Shown here piece after piece: positions 1 to 5,961 of a DNA stretch of 12,622 bases (positions are counted from its first letter, which is position 1; the number at the start of each line of letters is the position of its first letter). The notes under the pieces were generated by a model. That model was given only the letters and a program-made list of their open reading frames with translations. It made no database searches and was not told the origin of the DNA. Origin of the DNA: Candidatus Shapirobacteria bacterium (lineage in GTDB: Bacteria > Patescibacteriota > Microgenomatia > UBA12405). The position numbers were made by a program, and so were the translations under genes. The DNA is taken from assembly GCA_026395315.1 (NCBI GenBank), contig JAPLYY010000068.1:1-12622 (forward strand), read 5' to 3'.

Positions 1-256
1 TATATGCCAAAGGTTCATTTTCACGGAGTTTAAAATTAGCAATTGATTTTTTGGACCGGCAAAGACGAGGCTTTTGACCGGTAATAGACATGATTTCCAC
101 TTCAGCGGCGTTTAAAGCTTCCTGGGATTCGCGGCTATCGGAAACACGGTAGTTGATAACCACTTTATTGAGTCTGGGCAAAGAAAATATATTCCGCTTA
201 GGAAATTGTTCTTTAAGAGTTTTGGCTAGTGCTTGAGGATTATAAATTGAGGTCAT
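1..256 (-). CDS. rplE: 50S ribosomal protein L5 (uL5), N-terminal part
   Basis: L5 binds 5S rRNA and joins the central protuberance of the large subunit to the small subunit head. I translated the first 85 residues by hand from the ATG at 256. The conserved core is visible: a PRLNKVVINYRVSD segment, matching the usual PRLEKIVLNMGVGE strand, then ITGQKP and KKSIANFKLRE, the family hallmark. The rest lies beyond the left edge. It follows rplX with a 2-bp gap, which is the normal spc order L14-L24-L5. The start is fixed by the family alignment and the AACTATG context. The usual glycines of the VGVGE loop are replaced by YRVSDS, a modest deviation. Identification is secure. Confidence 0.95.
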   Translation of the reverse strand, partial: MTSIYNPQALAKTLKEQFPKRNIFSLPRLNKVVINYRVSDSRESQEALNAAEVEIMSITGQKPRLCRSKKSIANFKLRENEPLAY

Positions 257-258
257 AG

Positions 259-591
259 TTATTTGGTCCCGCCGTTGCGGGATGAGGTAATAAGATTGTT
301 ACATTTACGGCAAATACGATATTTATCACCCTGTTTGTCGATCTGATAGCCGACACGGGTAATTTTGTGACAGGAGGGACAAATCAGAGCCACTTTGGAA
401 GCCAATAAAGGCCGCTCTTTTTCAACGATAGTACCGGGTTGATTTTGAGTGCCTTTACGGTGACGTTTAAAAAGGTTCATACCCTTGACAACTAAAGTAC
501 CTTTTTTAGTAAAGACGGTAATGACTTCACCATCACGGTTTTTATCTTTACCGAGGAGGATTTTGACTTTATCGCCTTTAATAATTTTCAT
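259..591 (-). CDS. rplX: 50S ribosomal protein L24 (uL24)
   Basis: L24 is an early assembly initiator protein that binds the 5' domain of 23S rRNA near the exit tunnel. The 110-residue product opens with the KOW-type segment KIIKGDKVKILLGKDKNRDGEV, followed by VVKGMNLFKRHRK. The C-terminal half carries a zinc-ribbon-like set of four cysteines (C71, C74, C94, C97; CPSC and CRKC), which is found in a subset of bacterial L24 proteins. Length is near the family norm of about 100-110. The gene sits 5 bp after rplN and 2 bp before rplE. Its last codons (SSRNGG) are written in a GC-rich palindrome at 267-282, listed separately. No Shine-Dalgarno is seen. Confidence 0.96.
   Translation of the reverse strand: MKIIKGDKVKILLGKDKNRDGEVITVFTKKGTLVVKGMNLFKRHRKGTQNQPGTIVEKERPLLASKVALICPSCHKITRVGYQIDKQGDKYRICRKCNNLITSSRNGGTK
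267..282. repeat. GC-rich palindrome at the 3' end of rplX
   Basis: A perfect 6-bp inverted repeat (TCCCGC / GCGGGA, 4-nt loop) lies in the final codons of L24, just before its stop. Read on the minus strand it resembles the 3' half of the rplV repeats at 2857-2887 and 2947-2977: all share a CCCG-like arm, a short loop and ACGGCGGGA or a close variant. It could be a fragment of the same dispersed element or simply a small hairpin in a coding sequence. Confidence 0.4.
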
Positions 592-596
592 AGTAG

Positions 597-965
597 TTAA
601 TAAACTTCTTTAGCCATGGAGGCAATTTTGTTGAAGCCTAAATCTTTAATTTCACGGGCAATCGGCCCAAAAATGCGGGTACCGCGGGGATTGTTTTGAG
701 AGTCAATTATAACACCGGCATTATCGGAAAAACGGATATGGGTACCATCGGCTCGATGAAATTCCTTGCGGGTACGGACAATAACCACCCTTACTTTTTC
801 TTTTTTCTTGATTAAACCGGTGGGAGTAGCTTCCTTGACAACAGCCAAAACGGTGTCGCCAATGTTGGCACTTTTATGTTTTGAACCTTTATAAATGTGC
901 ATGACCATCAGGACTTTGGCGCCCGAATTGTCGGCTGGTCTGAGATAACTGCGTAGTTGTAACAT
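597..965 (-). CDS. rplN: 50S ribosomal protein L14 (uL14)
   Basis: L14 sits at the subunit interface, contacts 16S rRNA through bridge B8, and is the docking site of the silencing factor RsfS. The 122-residue product has the exact family length. It begins MLQLRSYLRPADNSGAK, matching the hallmark ADNSGAK near residues 11-18, and carries NIGD, VKEA, the VRTRKE strand and the FGPIARE motif near the C-terminus. The segment after ADNSGAK (VLMVMHIYKGSKHK) differs from the usual VMCIKVLGGS. It is placed 2 bp after rpsQ and 5 bp before rplX. The start context is AATTATG without a Shine-Dalgarno. Confidence 0.97.
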   Translation of the reverse strand: MLQLRSYLRPADNSGAKVLMVMHIYKGSKHKSANIGDTVLAVVKEATPTGLIKKKEKVRVVIVRTRKEFHRADGTHIRFSDNAGVIIDSQNNPRGTRIFGPIAREIKDLGFNKIASMAKEVY

Positions 966-967
966 AA

Positions 968-1252
968 TTAGTTGGCCAAAGCATCAACGACAAGGCCGAC
1001 TTTGACAATGGCTAAAGTAGTAAATCTTTTAAGTTTACTGAGGGGTCTGACTTCACCGACTTTGACGGTGTCGCCGACGTGGGCATTTAAATTGTTTTCA
1101 GCATAAATTTTTTTATTATGTTTGACGATTTTGCGATACAGGGGATGACGAAAAGTATAAGCCAGAGAAATAACCAAAGTATTGGCCATTTTGTCAGAGA
1201 TAACGACGCCGGTAAAAACTTTACCTTTTAATTTTGAATCAGTGTTAACCAT
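968..1252 (-). CDS. rpsQ: 30S ribosomal protein S17 (uS17)
   Basis: S17 is a primary 16S rRNA binder in the 5' domain (helix 11 region). The open frame extends upstream to 1282, but the ATG at 1252 gives MVNTDSKLKGKVFTGVVISD. This matches the normal family start and leaves a typical 8-bp overlap with the rpmC stop, so I chose it (94 residues). Conserved OB-fold motifs are present: GKVFTGVVISDKMANTLVI, HPLYRKIVKHNKK, and VGDTVKVGEVRPLSKLKRF. The AAAAATG start lacks the AAYTATG context of most neighbours, probably because the upstream bases are rpmC codons. Translational coupling to rpmC is likely. Confidence 0.95.
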   Translation of the reverse strand: MVNTDSKLKGKVFTGVVISDKMANTLVISLAYTFRHPLYRKIVKHNKKIYAENNLNAHVGDTVKVGEVRPLSKLKRFTTLAIVKVGLVVDALAN

Positions 1253-1439
1253 TTTTCTTGATAAGAGTCGAGATATAGGCAATCTCGTATTTAATTTTTT
1301 TAAAGACTGAGGTGTCCTTGAGGTTACCGGTAATTAGTTTAGTACGGGTTTCCACCAGTTTTTTACCGGATTCAGCTAAAAGTTTTTGCAGCTCGGCAAG
1401 GCTCTTTTCAGAATAGGCAATTTTAGCAGTTTTTTTCAT
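1245..1439 (-). CDS. rpmC: 50S ribosomal protein L29 (uL29)
   Basis: L29 is a small two-helix protein near the polypeptide exit tunnel, part of the docking area for trigger factor and SRP. The 64-residue product has the expected length. It is almost entirely helical: a first helix around YSEKSLAELQKLLAESGKKLVETRTKL, then a short turn (TGNLKDTS) and a second helix (FKKIKYEIAYISTLIKKN), which is the place of the usual RxxIARxxT motif. The motif is weaker than in well-studied bacteria, so the identity rests on both length and position between L16 and S17. It starts 11 bp after rplP with an AACTATG context. Confidence 0.92.
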   Translation of the reverse strand: MKKTAKIAYSEKSLAELQKLLAESGKKLVETRTKLITGNLKDTSVFKKIKYEIAYISTLIKKNG

Positions 1440-1450
1440 AAGTTGGGGAA

Positions 1451-1855
1451 TTAAATGTGTTTAACAATTTTGGTAACTACGGGAAGTTTGGCGGCGGCTA
1501 ATTTTAAAGCCACCTTGGCCTCGGCTTCGGGAACACCGGCAATTTCAAACATGACCCGGCCGGGTTTAATAACGGCCACGTAACCTTTGACATCACCTTT
1601 ACCGGCACCAAGCGGGGCACCGGCACCTTTGGCGGTGAAGGGTTTGTCGGGGAAAATACGAACCCACATCCGGCCATTACGTTTGGTGGCATGAGCAATG
1701 GAACGACGGGCGGCTTCAATTTGGTTAGCAGTAACCCAGCTGCATTCCATGGATTTAAGACCGTACTCACCGAAAGATACCTGGTTACCGGCAGAAAGTC
1801 CACGCATTCGGCCACGGAATTGTTTACGATATTTGGTACGGGATGGCTGCAACAT
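1451..1855 (-). CDS. rplP: 50S ribosomal protein L16 (uL16)
   Basis: L16 contacts the A-site tRNA elbow and organises 23S helices 38, 42 and 89. The frame stays open to 1870, but MLQPSRTKYRKQFRGRMRG, starting at the ATG at 1855, is the canonical N-terminus, giving 134 residues. That start lies 2 bp after the rpsC stop. Conserved motifs: FGEYGLKSMECSWVTANQIEAARR, RIFPDKPFTAK, GAGKGDVKGYVAVIKPGRVMFEIAGV. The Gly-rich GAGAPLGAGKGDVKGY loop near residues 78-93 corresponds to the tip reaching towards the A and P sites. The start context is AATTATG. Confidence 0.97.
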   Translation of the reverse strand: MLQPSRTKYRKQFRGRMRGLSAGNQVSFGEYGLKSMECSWVTANQIEAARRSIAHATKRNGRMWVRIFPDKPFTAKGAGAPLGAGKGDVKGYVAVIKPGRVMFEIAGVPEAEAKVALKLAAAKLPVVTKIVKHI

Positions 1856-1857
1856 AA

Positions 1858-2499
1858 TTAGAGAAGACAAAGATAAACTTTAACGCCGATATAGCCGGAA
1901 CGGGTTAGCGACGGACATTCGGCGTAATCAATTTTGGAACGAATTGTGCTTAGGGGAACGGTGCCTTGGGAGAATTTTTCCCGACGGGAAATTTCAGCAC
2001 CGTTAATCCGGCCGCCTAATTGAATCTTGATGCCTTTAGCACCGGAGGACATAGCTTTTTCCATGGCCGATAAAACTACCCGACGATAAGGCATTCTTTT
2101 GGTTAATTGGTAGGCAATTTTTTCGCCAATTAATTTGGCCGATAAATCGACGTGTTTAAATTCTTCAACCTGGATATCCAGAGCCTGTTTACCGGCCTCT
2201 TTGGAAAGAAGTTTTTGAACTTCTTTTTTGATTGATTCGAGCTCTTTACCACCACGGCCAATAACCAGCCCGGGCCGGGAAACTACTAAAATTAATTTGA
2301 TTTTTTTAACGGAACGTTCAATTCTGATGGCAACTACACCGGCAGAATAGAGACGTTTTTCCAGATAGTCACGGATGTTTTTATCTTCTAAAAGATACTG
2401 GCCGTATTTCTTTTTACCGGCGTACCAGGAAGACTGCCACTCGGGGCTATTCTTAACTGTCTCTAATCTAAAAATAATTGGATTAACTTTTTGTCCCAT
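1858..2499 (-). CDS. rpsC: 30S ribosomal protein S3 (uS3)
   Basis: S3 lies at the mRNA entry channel and contributes to mRNA helicase activity. The 213-residue product starts MGQKVNPIIFRL, the near-invariant N-terminus. It has a KH type II domain with the RNA-binding GxxG loop at residues 81-84 (PGLVIGRGGKEL). The C-terminal domain carries MPYRRVVLSAMEKAMSSGAKGIKI, GGRINGAEISRREKF and GTVPLSTIRSKIDYA. The end is short, KVYLCLL in place of the usual KVWIFKGE tail, so the product is about 20 residues below the E. coli length. It follows rplV with a 4-bp gap and precedes rplP by 2 bp. No clear Shine-Dalgarno is present. Confidence 0.97.
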   Translation of the reverse strand: MGQKVNPIIFRLETVKNSPEWQSSWYAGKKKYGQYLLEDKNIRDYLEKRLYSAGVVAIRIERSVKKIKLILVVSRPGLVIGRGGKELESIKKEVQKLLSKEAGKQALDIQVEEFKHVDLSAKLIGEKIAYQLTKRMPYRRVVLSAMEKAMSSGAKGIKIQLGGRINGAEISRREKFSQGTVPLSTIRSKIDYAECPSLTRSGYIGVKVYLCLL

Positions 2500-2503
2500 A
2501 TTT

Positions 2504-3001
2504 TTAACCTGCTATTGTACCAGATAACACTATATTTAAGCGACTATGTCTTTTCATAATCAGGCCGCGGGCAAACCTGGAACCGTGGGCTTTATCCATC
2601 CTTTTAATTTTTTGACCTTCATCAACCGTAATATTGACGAACTTTAAAGTATCAACGATTAATTGATTATTATTTTTGGCGGTATTGATGGCATTAATTA
2701 AAACATCACGAAGAAGACGGGCGGAGTGAGAGTTGGTAAATTGGAGAGTAGACATAGCCATGGCCGGAGAAAGTTTCTTGACAGTAGCTACTAAAAGTCT
2801 TAGTTTACGGGGAGAAACTTTAAGATTGGTATGAGAAAACTTAACGGTCTTTAGTTTTCCGCCTTCGGCGGATTTCGCTACGCTCAACACTTTTGGTGCA
2901 GCGACAGGTTTAACAGTTTTAACTGTCTTAATTTTTGCAGGAATAATCCCGCCGTGGACGGGTTTCACTTCGTTCAATTTTTTTGTTTCAATTTGAGCCA
3001 T
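2504..3001 (-). CDS. rplV: 50S ribosomal protein L22 (uL22) with a long N-terminal extension
   Basis: L22 lines the nascent-peptide exit tunnel; its beta-hairpin forms part of the macrolide-relevant constriction. The conserved domain starts near residue 53 (KFSHTNLKVSPRKLRLLV) and continues through INAINTAKNNN, VDEGQKIKRM and the hairpin region KAHGSRFARGLIMKRHS. Before it lies an extension of about 50 residues, rich in Lys, Val, Pro and Ala, absent from E. coli L22 (110 residues against 165 here). The extension holds two in-frame copies of a 31-bp repeat 90 bp apart, which encode LNEVKPVHGG and LSVAKSAEGG. The ATG at 3001 lies 3 bp after the rpsS stop with the AACTATG context shared by neighbouring genes, so I accept the long form. 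An internal TTG/GTG start cannot be excluded. Confidence 0.93.
   Translation of the reverse strand: MAQIETKKLNEVKPVHGGIIPAKIKTVKTVKPVAAPKVLSVAKSAEGGKLKTVKFSHTNLKVSPRKLRLLVATVKKLSPAMAMSTLQFTNSHSARLLRDVLINAINTAKNNNQLIVDTLKFVNITVDEGQKIKRMDKAHGSRFARGLIMKRHSRLNIVLSGTIAG
2857..2887 (-). repeat. 31-bp in-frame repeat, copy 2, in the rplV extension
   Basis: On the minus strand this copy starts TTGAGCGTAGCGAAA and ends with the palindrome CCGCCGAAGGCGG. It matches the copy at 2947-2977 at 23 of 31 positions by direct comparison, in the same reading frame. It looks like a small palindromic mobile or dispersed element carried inside a gene. The GAGCG-AGCGAA style resembles repeats I associate with some bacterial genomes, but that is recollection and not a search result. 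Confidence 0.65.
2947..2977 (-). repeat. 31-bp in-frame repeat, copy 1, in the rplV extension
   Basis: On the minus strand this copy starts TTGAACGAAGTGAAA and ends near CACGGCGGGA. It lies exactly 90 bp (30 codons) upstream of the copy at 2857-2887 and shares 23 of 31 bases with it. It is the more decayed copy: its palindrome is imperfect (CCCGTCCACGGCGGG). Both copies are read in the same frame, giving LNEVKPVHGG here. Confidence 0.6.
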
Positions 3002-3004
3002 AGT

Positions 3005-3274
3005 TTAGGTTTTTTCAAGAACTCTTTTAACGACGCGGCCATGACCTTTAAAGGTCCGGGTAGCTGAAAATTCACCAAGGTGATGACCGACCATGTCTTC
3101 GGTAACATAGACATTAATGAATTTGCGGCCGTTGTGAACACCGAAAGTTTTACCGACAAATTCAGGAGTTATTTGACAACTTCGGGAATAAGTGTTGATA
3201 ACACCGGTAGTTTTGGCAACTTTTTCGAGCAAACGGGGATCAATAAACGGTCCTTTTTTAGAAGAGCGAGACAT
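3005..3274 (-). CDS. rpsS: 30S ribosomal protein S19 (uS19)
   Basis: S19 is in the 30S head, with S13, and contacts the A-site finger and L5. The 89-residue product begins MSRSSKKGPFIDPRLLEKV, the canonical start, and contains PEFVGKTFGVHNGRKFINVYVTEDMVGHHLGEFSATRTFKGH, the strongly conserved C-terminal half. Length is normal. It is 2 bp downstream of rplB and 3 bp upstream of rplV. This is one of the few genes here with a purine-rich upstream stretch (GGAGG, 11 nt before the ATG), but those bases are also the last rplB codons, so its role as a Shine-Dalgarno is uncertain. Confidence 0.97.
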   Translation of the reverse strand: MSRSSKKGPFIDPRLLEKVAKTTGVINTYSRSCQITPEFVGKTFGVHNGRKFINVYVTEDMVGHHLGEFSATRTFKGHGRVVKRVLEKT

Positions 3275-3276
3275 AG

Positions 3277-4023
3277 TTATTTTTTCCTCCGTTGAACAAT
3301 TAATCGGTTAGAGGCTTTTTTACGTTTACGGGTCCGTTTGCCCATAGCTGGCCGACCCCAAGGAGTCTTGGGATTCATACCGATACTGGAACGGCCTTCG
3401 CCGCCGCCATGCGGATGAGAACGGGGATCCTGAGCCACGCCGCGGACGGTGGGCCGGATACCGCGGTGACGGGAATCACCGGCTTTGACTAATTTAATTG
3501 ATGAATGTTGTTGATTACCGATTTGACCAATAGTAGCCCAAGAATCGGCGGGAAAAATTCTGATTTCACCGGAGGGTAGTTTAATAATGGCTTTGTTACC
3601 GTCAATTGATTGAACATAGGCAGCGGATCCAGCGGACTTAACCATTTTGGCGCCGGCACCGGCTTGAAACTCCAAGCAATGAATGGCGACACCGACAGGA
3701 ATATTTTTGAGAGGTAAACGGTTGCCGTCTTTGATGGGGGCGGAAGGTGAAGCCACAATGATATCACCGATTTTAAGGTTAGAAGTAGCTAAAATATAAC
3801 TTTTAGCACCATCAGTGTAACAAATCAGGGCTAAATCAGCGGTACGGTTGGGATCGTATTCAATGGAAAGAACTTTGGCCTTGATGTCGACTTTTTGACG
3901 CTGCCAATCAACTTCGCGCAAGAAACGTTTGTGTTCACCACCACGGTGACGAACAGAGACGTGGCCTTTATTGTCGCGGCCGCTTTGTTTCTTTTTAATA
4001 GTAAATAATGATTTTAGTTTCAT
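3277..4023 (-). CDS. rplB: 50S ribosomal protein L2 (uL2), short N-terminus
   Basis: L2 is required for subunit association and peptidyl-transferase assembly. The conserved HPHGGGEG motif is intact at residues 203-210; its first His corresponds to E. coli His229. Other hallmarks are GRDNKGHVSVRHRGGEHKR, EYDPNRTADLALI, LPLKNIPVG and the basic C-terminal tail GKRTRKRKK. The product has 248 residues against about 273-276 in well-known bacteria. The missing 25 or so are the N-terminal CKPTSPGRR-type extension. The start is secure: the ATG overlaps the rplW stop by 4 bp (ATGA), and an in-frame TAA lies two codons further upstream. The shortening is therefore not a start-choice artefact. Confidence 0.97.
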   Translation of the reverse strand: MKLKSLFTIKKKQSGRDNKGHVSVRHRGGEHKRFLREVDWQRQKVDIKAKVLSIEYDPNRTADLALICYTDGAKSYILATSNLKIGDIIVASPSAPIKDGNRLPLKNIPVGVAIHCLEFQAGAGAKMVKSAGSAAYVQSIDGNKAIIKLPSGEIRIFPADSWATIGQIGNQQHSSIKLVKAGDSRHRGIRPTVRGVAQDPRSHPHGGGEGRSSIGMNPKTPWGRPAMGKRTRKRKKASNRLIVQRRKK

Positions 4024-4310
4024 TTTTGTTTAAGACCTAAAGATTCTATTTTTTTATCTTTACCGATGAAGACGATGGCTTTTTTCCGATTGGGTTTGTG
4101 GATCGGAGTTCTTTTTTTCCAATCGGTTTTAGTTTTGCCTTTGAGATTAATAATATTTATCCGGATAGGCTTGGTATTATAAGCGTTAAGAAAGGCAGAT
4201 GCAATTTGATTTTTGGTAGCCTTAGGGTCAACCCAGAGGGTGTAATATCCTAATGTTTGCAAAGCTAGAGTTTTTTCGGTAATGACCGGTCCAAAAATAG
4301 CGTTATTCAT
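4020..4310 (-). CDS. rplW: 50S ribosomal protein L23 (uL23)
   Basis: L23 is at the exit tunnel rim and is the main docking site of trigger factor and SRP. The 96-residue product shows the family signature PVITEKTLAL near the start and YTLWVDPKATKNQIASAFLNAYN, corresponding to the usual F-V-ANK-EIK-AVE-F segment. Then follow a V-x-N-type strand (IRINIINLKGKTK) and a basic loop ahead of KKAIVFIGKDKKI. It overlaps rplD upstream by 8 bp and rplB downstream by 4 bp, so translation of all three genes is probably coupled. The start base context differs from neighbours because it lies inside rplD codons. Confidence 0.95.
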   Translation of the reverse strand: MNNAIFGPVITEKTLALQTLGYYTLWVDPKATKNQIASAFLNAYNTKPIRINIINLKGKTKTDWKKRTPIHKPNRKKAIVFIGKDKKIESLGLKQK

Positions 4311-4947
4311 GAGGTTTGGCTAAATCCGTAACGGCAGAAAGGCTCATGATGAGAAAGTTTTGATTGGATAAATTAAGCGGGTTAAGAGATTTGAGCGACA
4401 TTAATTTAATCCCGGGAATATTACGGAAAGCACGGGTAACATTATCCGGACCATCAGAGGTAATTAAGCCCACTTTTTTACTGGTGCTAAGGGATTTATT
4501 GTCAATTTCCAGCTTATTAATAAAACTTTGAGCTGCTTTGGTTTTGGCAGCCAAATCTTTGAATTCATCGATAATGATAATGGCCTTGTTACCGGCAAAT
4601 TTGGTTAATATTTGGGAAGTGACAATTTTTTTAATTTTTTTGTTAAGTTTAAGTTTAAAGGTTTGGTTGCCTTGGGGACCCTGCGCCACACCACCACCGA
4701 TAAATTGAGGGGCTTTGGCACTTCCGTGACGGGCGCGGCCAGTACCTTTTTGAGCCCACATTTTTTTAGTAGTACCGCCAACTTCACCCCGATCTTTGAC
4801 CTTAGCATGGGAAGAACGAAGATTTGATTGGTAAATACGAAGAGTGGTGGCAATCAGAGCATCGTTGACGGTGACGTCAAAAACCATTTTGGGCAGGATC
4901 ATGTCGCCAGTAGTTTCGGCTTTTAGATTATAAATAGGTGCTTTCAT
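4303..4947 (-). CDS. rplD: 50S ribosomal protein L4 (uL4)
   Basis: L4 binds domain I of 23S rRNA and sends a loop into the exit tunnel. In E. coli it also autoregulates the S10 operon. The 214-residue product shows VTVNDALIATTLRIYQSNLRS, then the tunnel-loop region VGGTTKKMWAQKGTGRARHGSAKAPQFIGGGVAQGP, which closely matches the family signature. The second half has a Rossmann-like fold (AIIIIDEF, VGLITSDGPDNVTRAFRNIPGI). It overlaps rplC by 4 bp (ATGA) and rplW by 8 bp. No S10-type leader for L4 control was recognised upstream of rpsJ, only a simple 13-bp hairpin. Confidence 0.97.
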   Translation of the reverse strand: MKAPIYNLKAETTGDMILPKMVFDVTVNDALIATTLRIYQSNLRSSHAKVKDRGEVGGTTKKMWAQKGTGRARHGSAKAPQFIGGGVAQGPQGNQTFKLKLNKKIKKIVTSQILTKFAGNKAIIIIDEFKDLAAKTKAAQSFINKLEIDNKSLSTSKKVGLITSDGPDNVTRAFRNIPGIKLMSLKSLNPLNLSNQNFLIMSLSAVTDLAKPHE

Positions 4948-5582
4948 AGTTTTAGAAGTTTTCTTTTAGTTAAAATAACGTAAGAATTGACGCTACCGGG
5001 GACCGAGCCGGTGATTAATATTTCCTGTTTTTCGGTATTAATGGCGTAGACTTTTAGACTGGAAACAGTTTTGGTTTTATTGCCATAGTGACCGGGCATT
5101 TTTTTACCTTTCAAAACTTTACCGGGAGTTTGGGCACCGATGGCACCCGGGGCCCGGACGCGGTCGGACTGACCACCGGAGACCGGCTGGCGCTGAAAGC
5201 CCCAACGTTTGATGACACCGGCAAAACCGTGACCTTTAGACGTTCCGGTAGCAGAAATAGTCTCACCAACGGTAAAAACAGCGTCGGCAGTAATTTGGTC
5301 ACCAACAGCAGGAGCAGTTTCGTCGTATAATTTAAATTCCTGAAAAAAAGAAGGACTAATTTTTAGTTTTAGCTTGGCAAGTTTAGCTTCAGTAGCCTTA
5401 GATAAGTGTTTTTTGACACCACCGGCAACCTGAATGGCGACATATTTATCCTTAGTAGTGGCAGATTTAACTTGCGTGACAGTCAGTGGTTTGACCTGTA
5501 GCCGGGTAACGGCGATATATTTACCCTCGGGAGTAAAAAGAGAAGTGATACCGATTTTTTTGGCAATTATTCCGTTAATCAT
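4944..5582 (-). CDS. rplC: 50S ribosomal protein L3 (uL3)
   Basis: L3 is one of the two assembly initiators of the large subunit, and its loop reaches towards the peptidyl-transferase centre. The 212-residue product opens MINGIIAKKIGITSLF and includes TGTSKGHGFAGVIKRWGF, the conserved KGxGFxGxxKR motif. The central extension follows: SGGQSDRVRAPGAIGAQTPGKVLKGKKMPGHYGN. The loop reads GAIGAQTPG, one residue shorter than the E. coli GSIGQNQTPG region that carries the methylated glutamine. The gene is 4 bp after rpsJ and overlaps rplD by 4 bp. Length is within the family range. Confidence 0.97.
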   Translation of the reverse strand: MINGIIAKKIGITSLFTPEGKYIAVTRLQVKPLTVTQVKSATTKDKYVAIQVAGGVKKHLSKATEAKLAKLKLKISPSFFQEFKLYDETAPAVGDQITADAVFTVGETISATGTSKGHGFAGVIKRWGFQRQPVSGGQSDRVRAPGAIGAQTPGKVLKGKKMPGHYGNKTKTVSSLKVYAINTEKQEILITGSVPGSVNSYVILTKRKLLKL

Positions 5583-5586
5583 AGCT

Positions 5587-5895
5587 TTACATCTTAACTT
5601 CTATTTCCACTCCTGAAGGCAGATCGAGGTGTTGAAGACTGTCGACAGTTCTTAAACTAGTACTAGTGATATCAATGAGACGTTTGTGGGTCCGAATTTC
5701 GTAATGATCAATGGCGTTTTTATCGGTATGAGGAGAGGTGAGAACAGTGATTAATTTTCGGGAAGTAGGCAACGGGATGGGACCTTGAACTTGGGCACCA
5801 GCAGTAACGGCTGCTTCAATAATTTTAGCCGCAGCCTGATCAATAATCCGGTGGTCGAAGGACTTTAATCTGATTCTAATGCGATTGCCTTTCAT
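5587..5895 (-). CDS. rpsJ: 30S ribosomal protein S10 (uS10)
   Basis: S10 is in the 30S head and is also known as NusE, partnering NusB in transcription antitermination. The frame is open to 5937, but those extra codons come from the hairpin at 5921-5952. The ATG at 5895 gives MKGNRIRIRLKSFDHRIIDQ, the canonical start, and 102 residues, the usual length. Motifs: GAQVQGPIPLPT, HTDKNAIDHYEIRTHKRLIDI (including the NusB-facing HKR region) and LPSGVEIEVKM. It is the first gene of the S10 block, 66 bp after tuf. The start context is AATTATG, without a Shine-Dalgarno. Confidence 0.97.
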   Translation of the reverse strand: MKGNRIRIRLKSFDHRIIDQAAAKIIEAAVTAGAQVQGPIPLPTSRKLITVLTSPHTDKNAIDHYEIRTHKRLIDITSTSLRTVDSLQHLDLPSGVEIEVKM

Positions 5896-5920
5896 AATTT
5901 TAAAATGTGCGATTTTAAAC

Positions 5921-5952
5921 GGTAAGGGCAGACACATCGGTCTGCCCTTACC
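5921..5952 (-). terminator. Strong 13-bp hairpin between tuf and rpsJ
   Basis: A perfect 13-bp inverted repeat (GGTAAGGGCAGAC / GTCTGCCCTTACC) with a 6-nt loop lies between the tuf stop and rpsJ. On the minus strand the stem is followed by GTTTAAAAT, only a weak U-tract. It could be a partial terminator that lowers S10 operon output relative to tuf, an RNA processing or stability element, or a protein-binding leader. The structure itself is certain; its role is not. Confidence 0.6.
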
Positions 5953-5961
5953 TTGGGATCA

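Noticed and set aside
1253..1282. Longer S17 start at 1282
   Set aside because: The added residues lie inside rpmC and have no family match. The ATG at 1252 gives the standard start and an 8-bp overlap.
1504..1815. Open frames antisense or out of phase to ribosomal, tuf and fusA genes
   Set aside because: They lie wholly within highly conserved genes, have biased compositions expected of shadow frames, and show no independent start signals.
1856..1870. Longer L16 start at 1870
   Set aside because: MLQPSRTKYRKQ at 1855 is the standard L16 N-terminus, directly after the rpsC stop.
5896..5937. Longer S10 start adding 14 residues (MCLPLPFKIAHFKI)
   Set aside because: The extra codons come from the hairpin arm and do not match the family. 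The ATG at 5895 gives the canonical S10 N-terminus and length.
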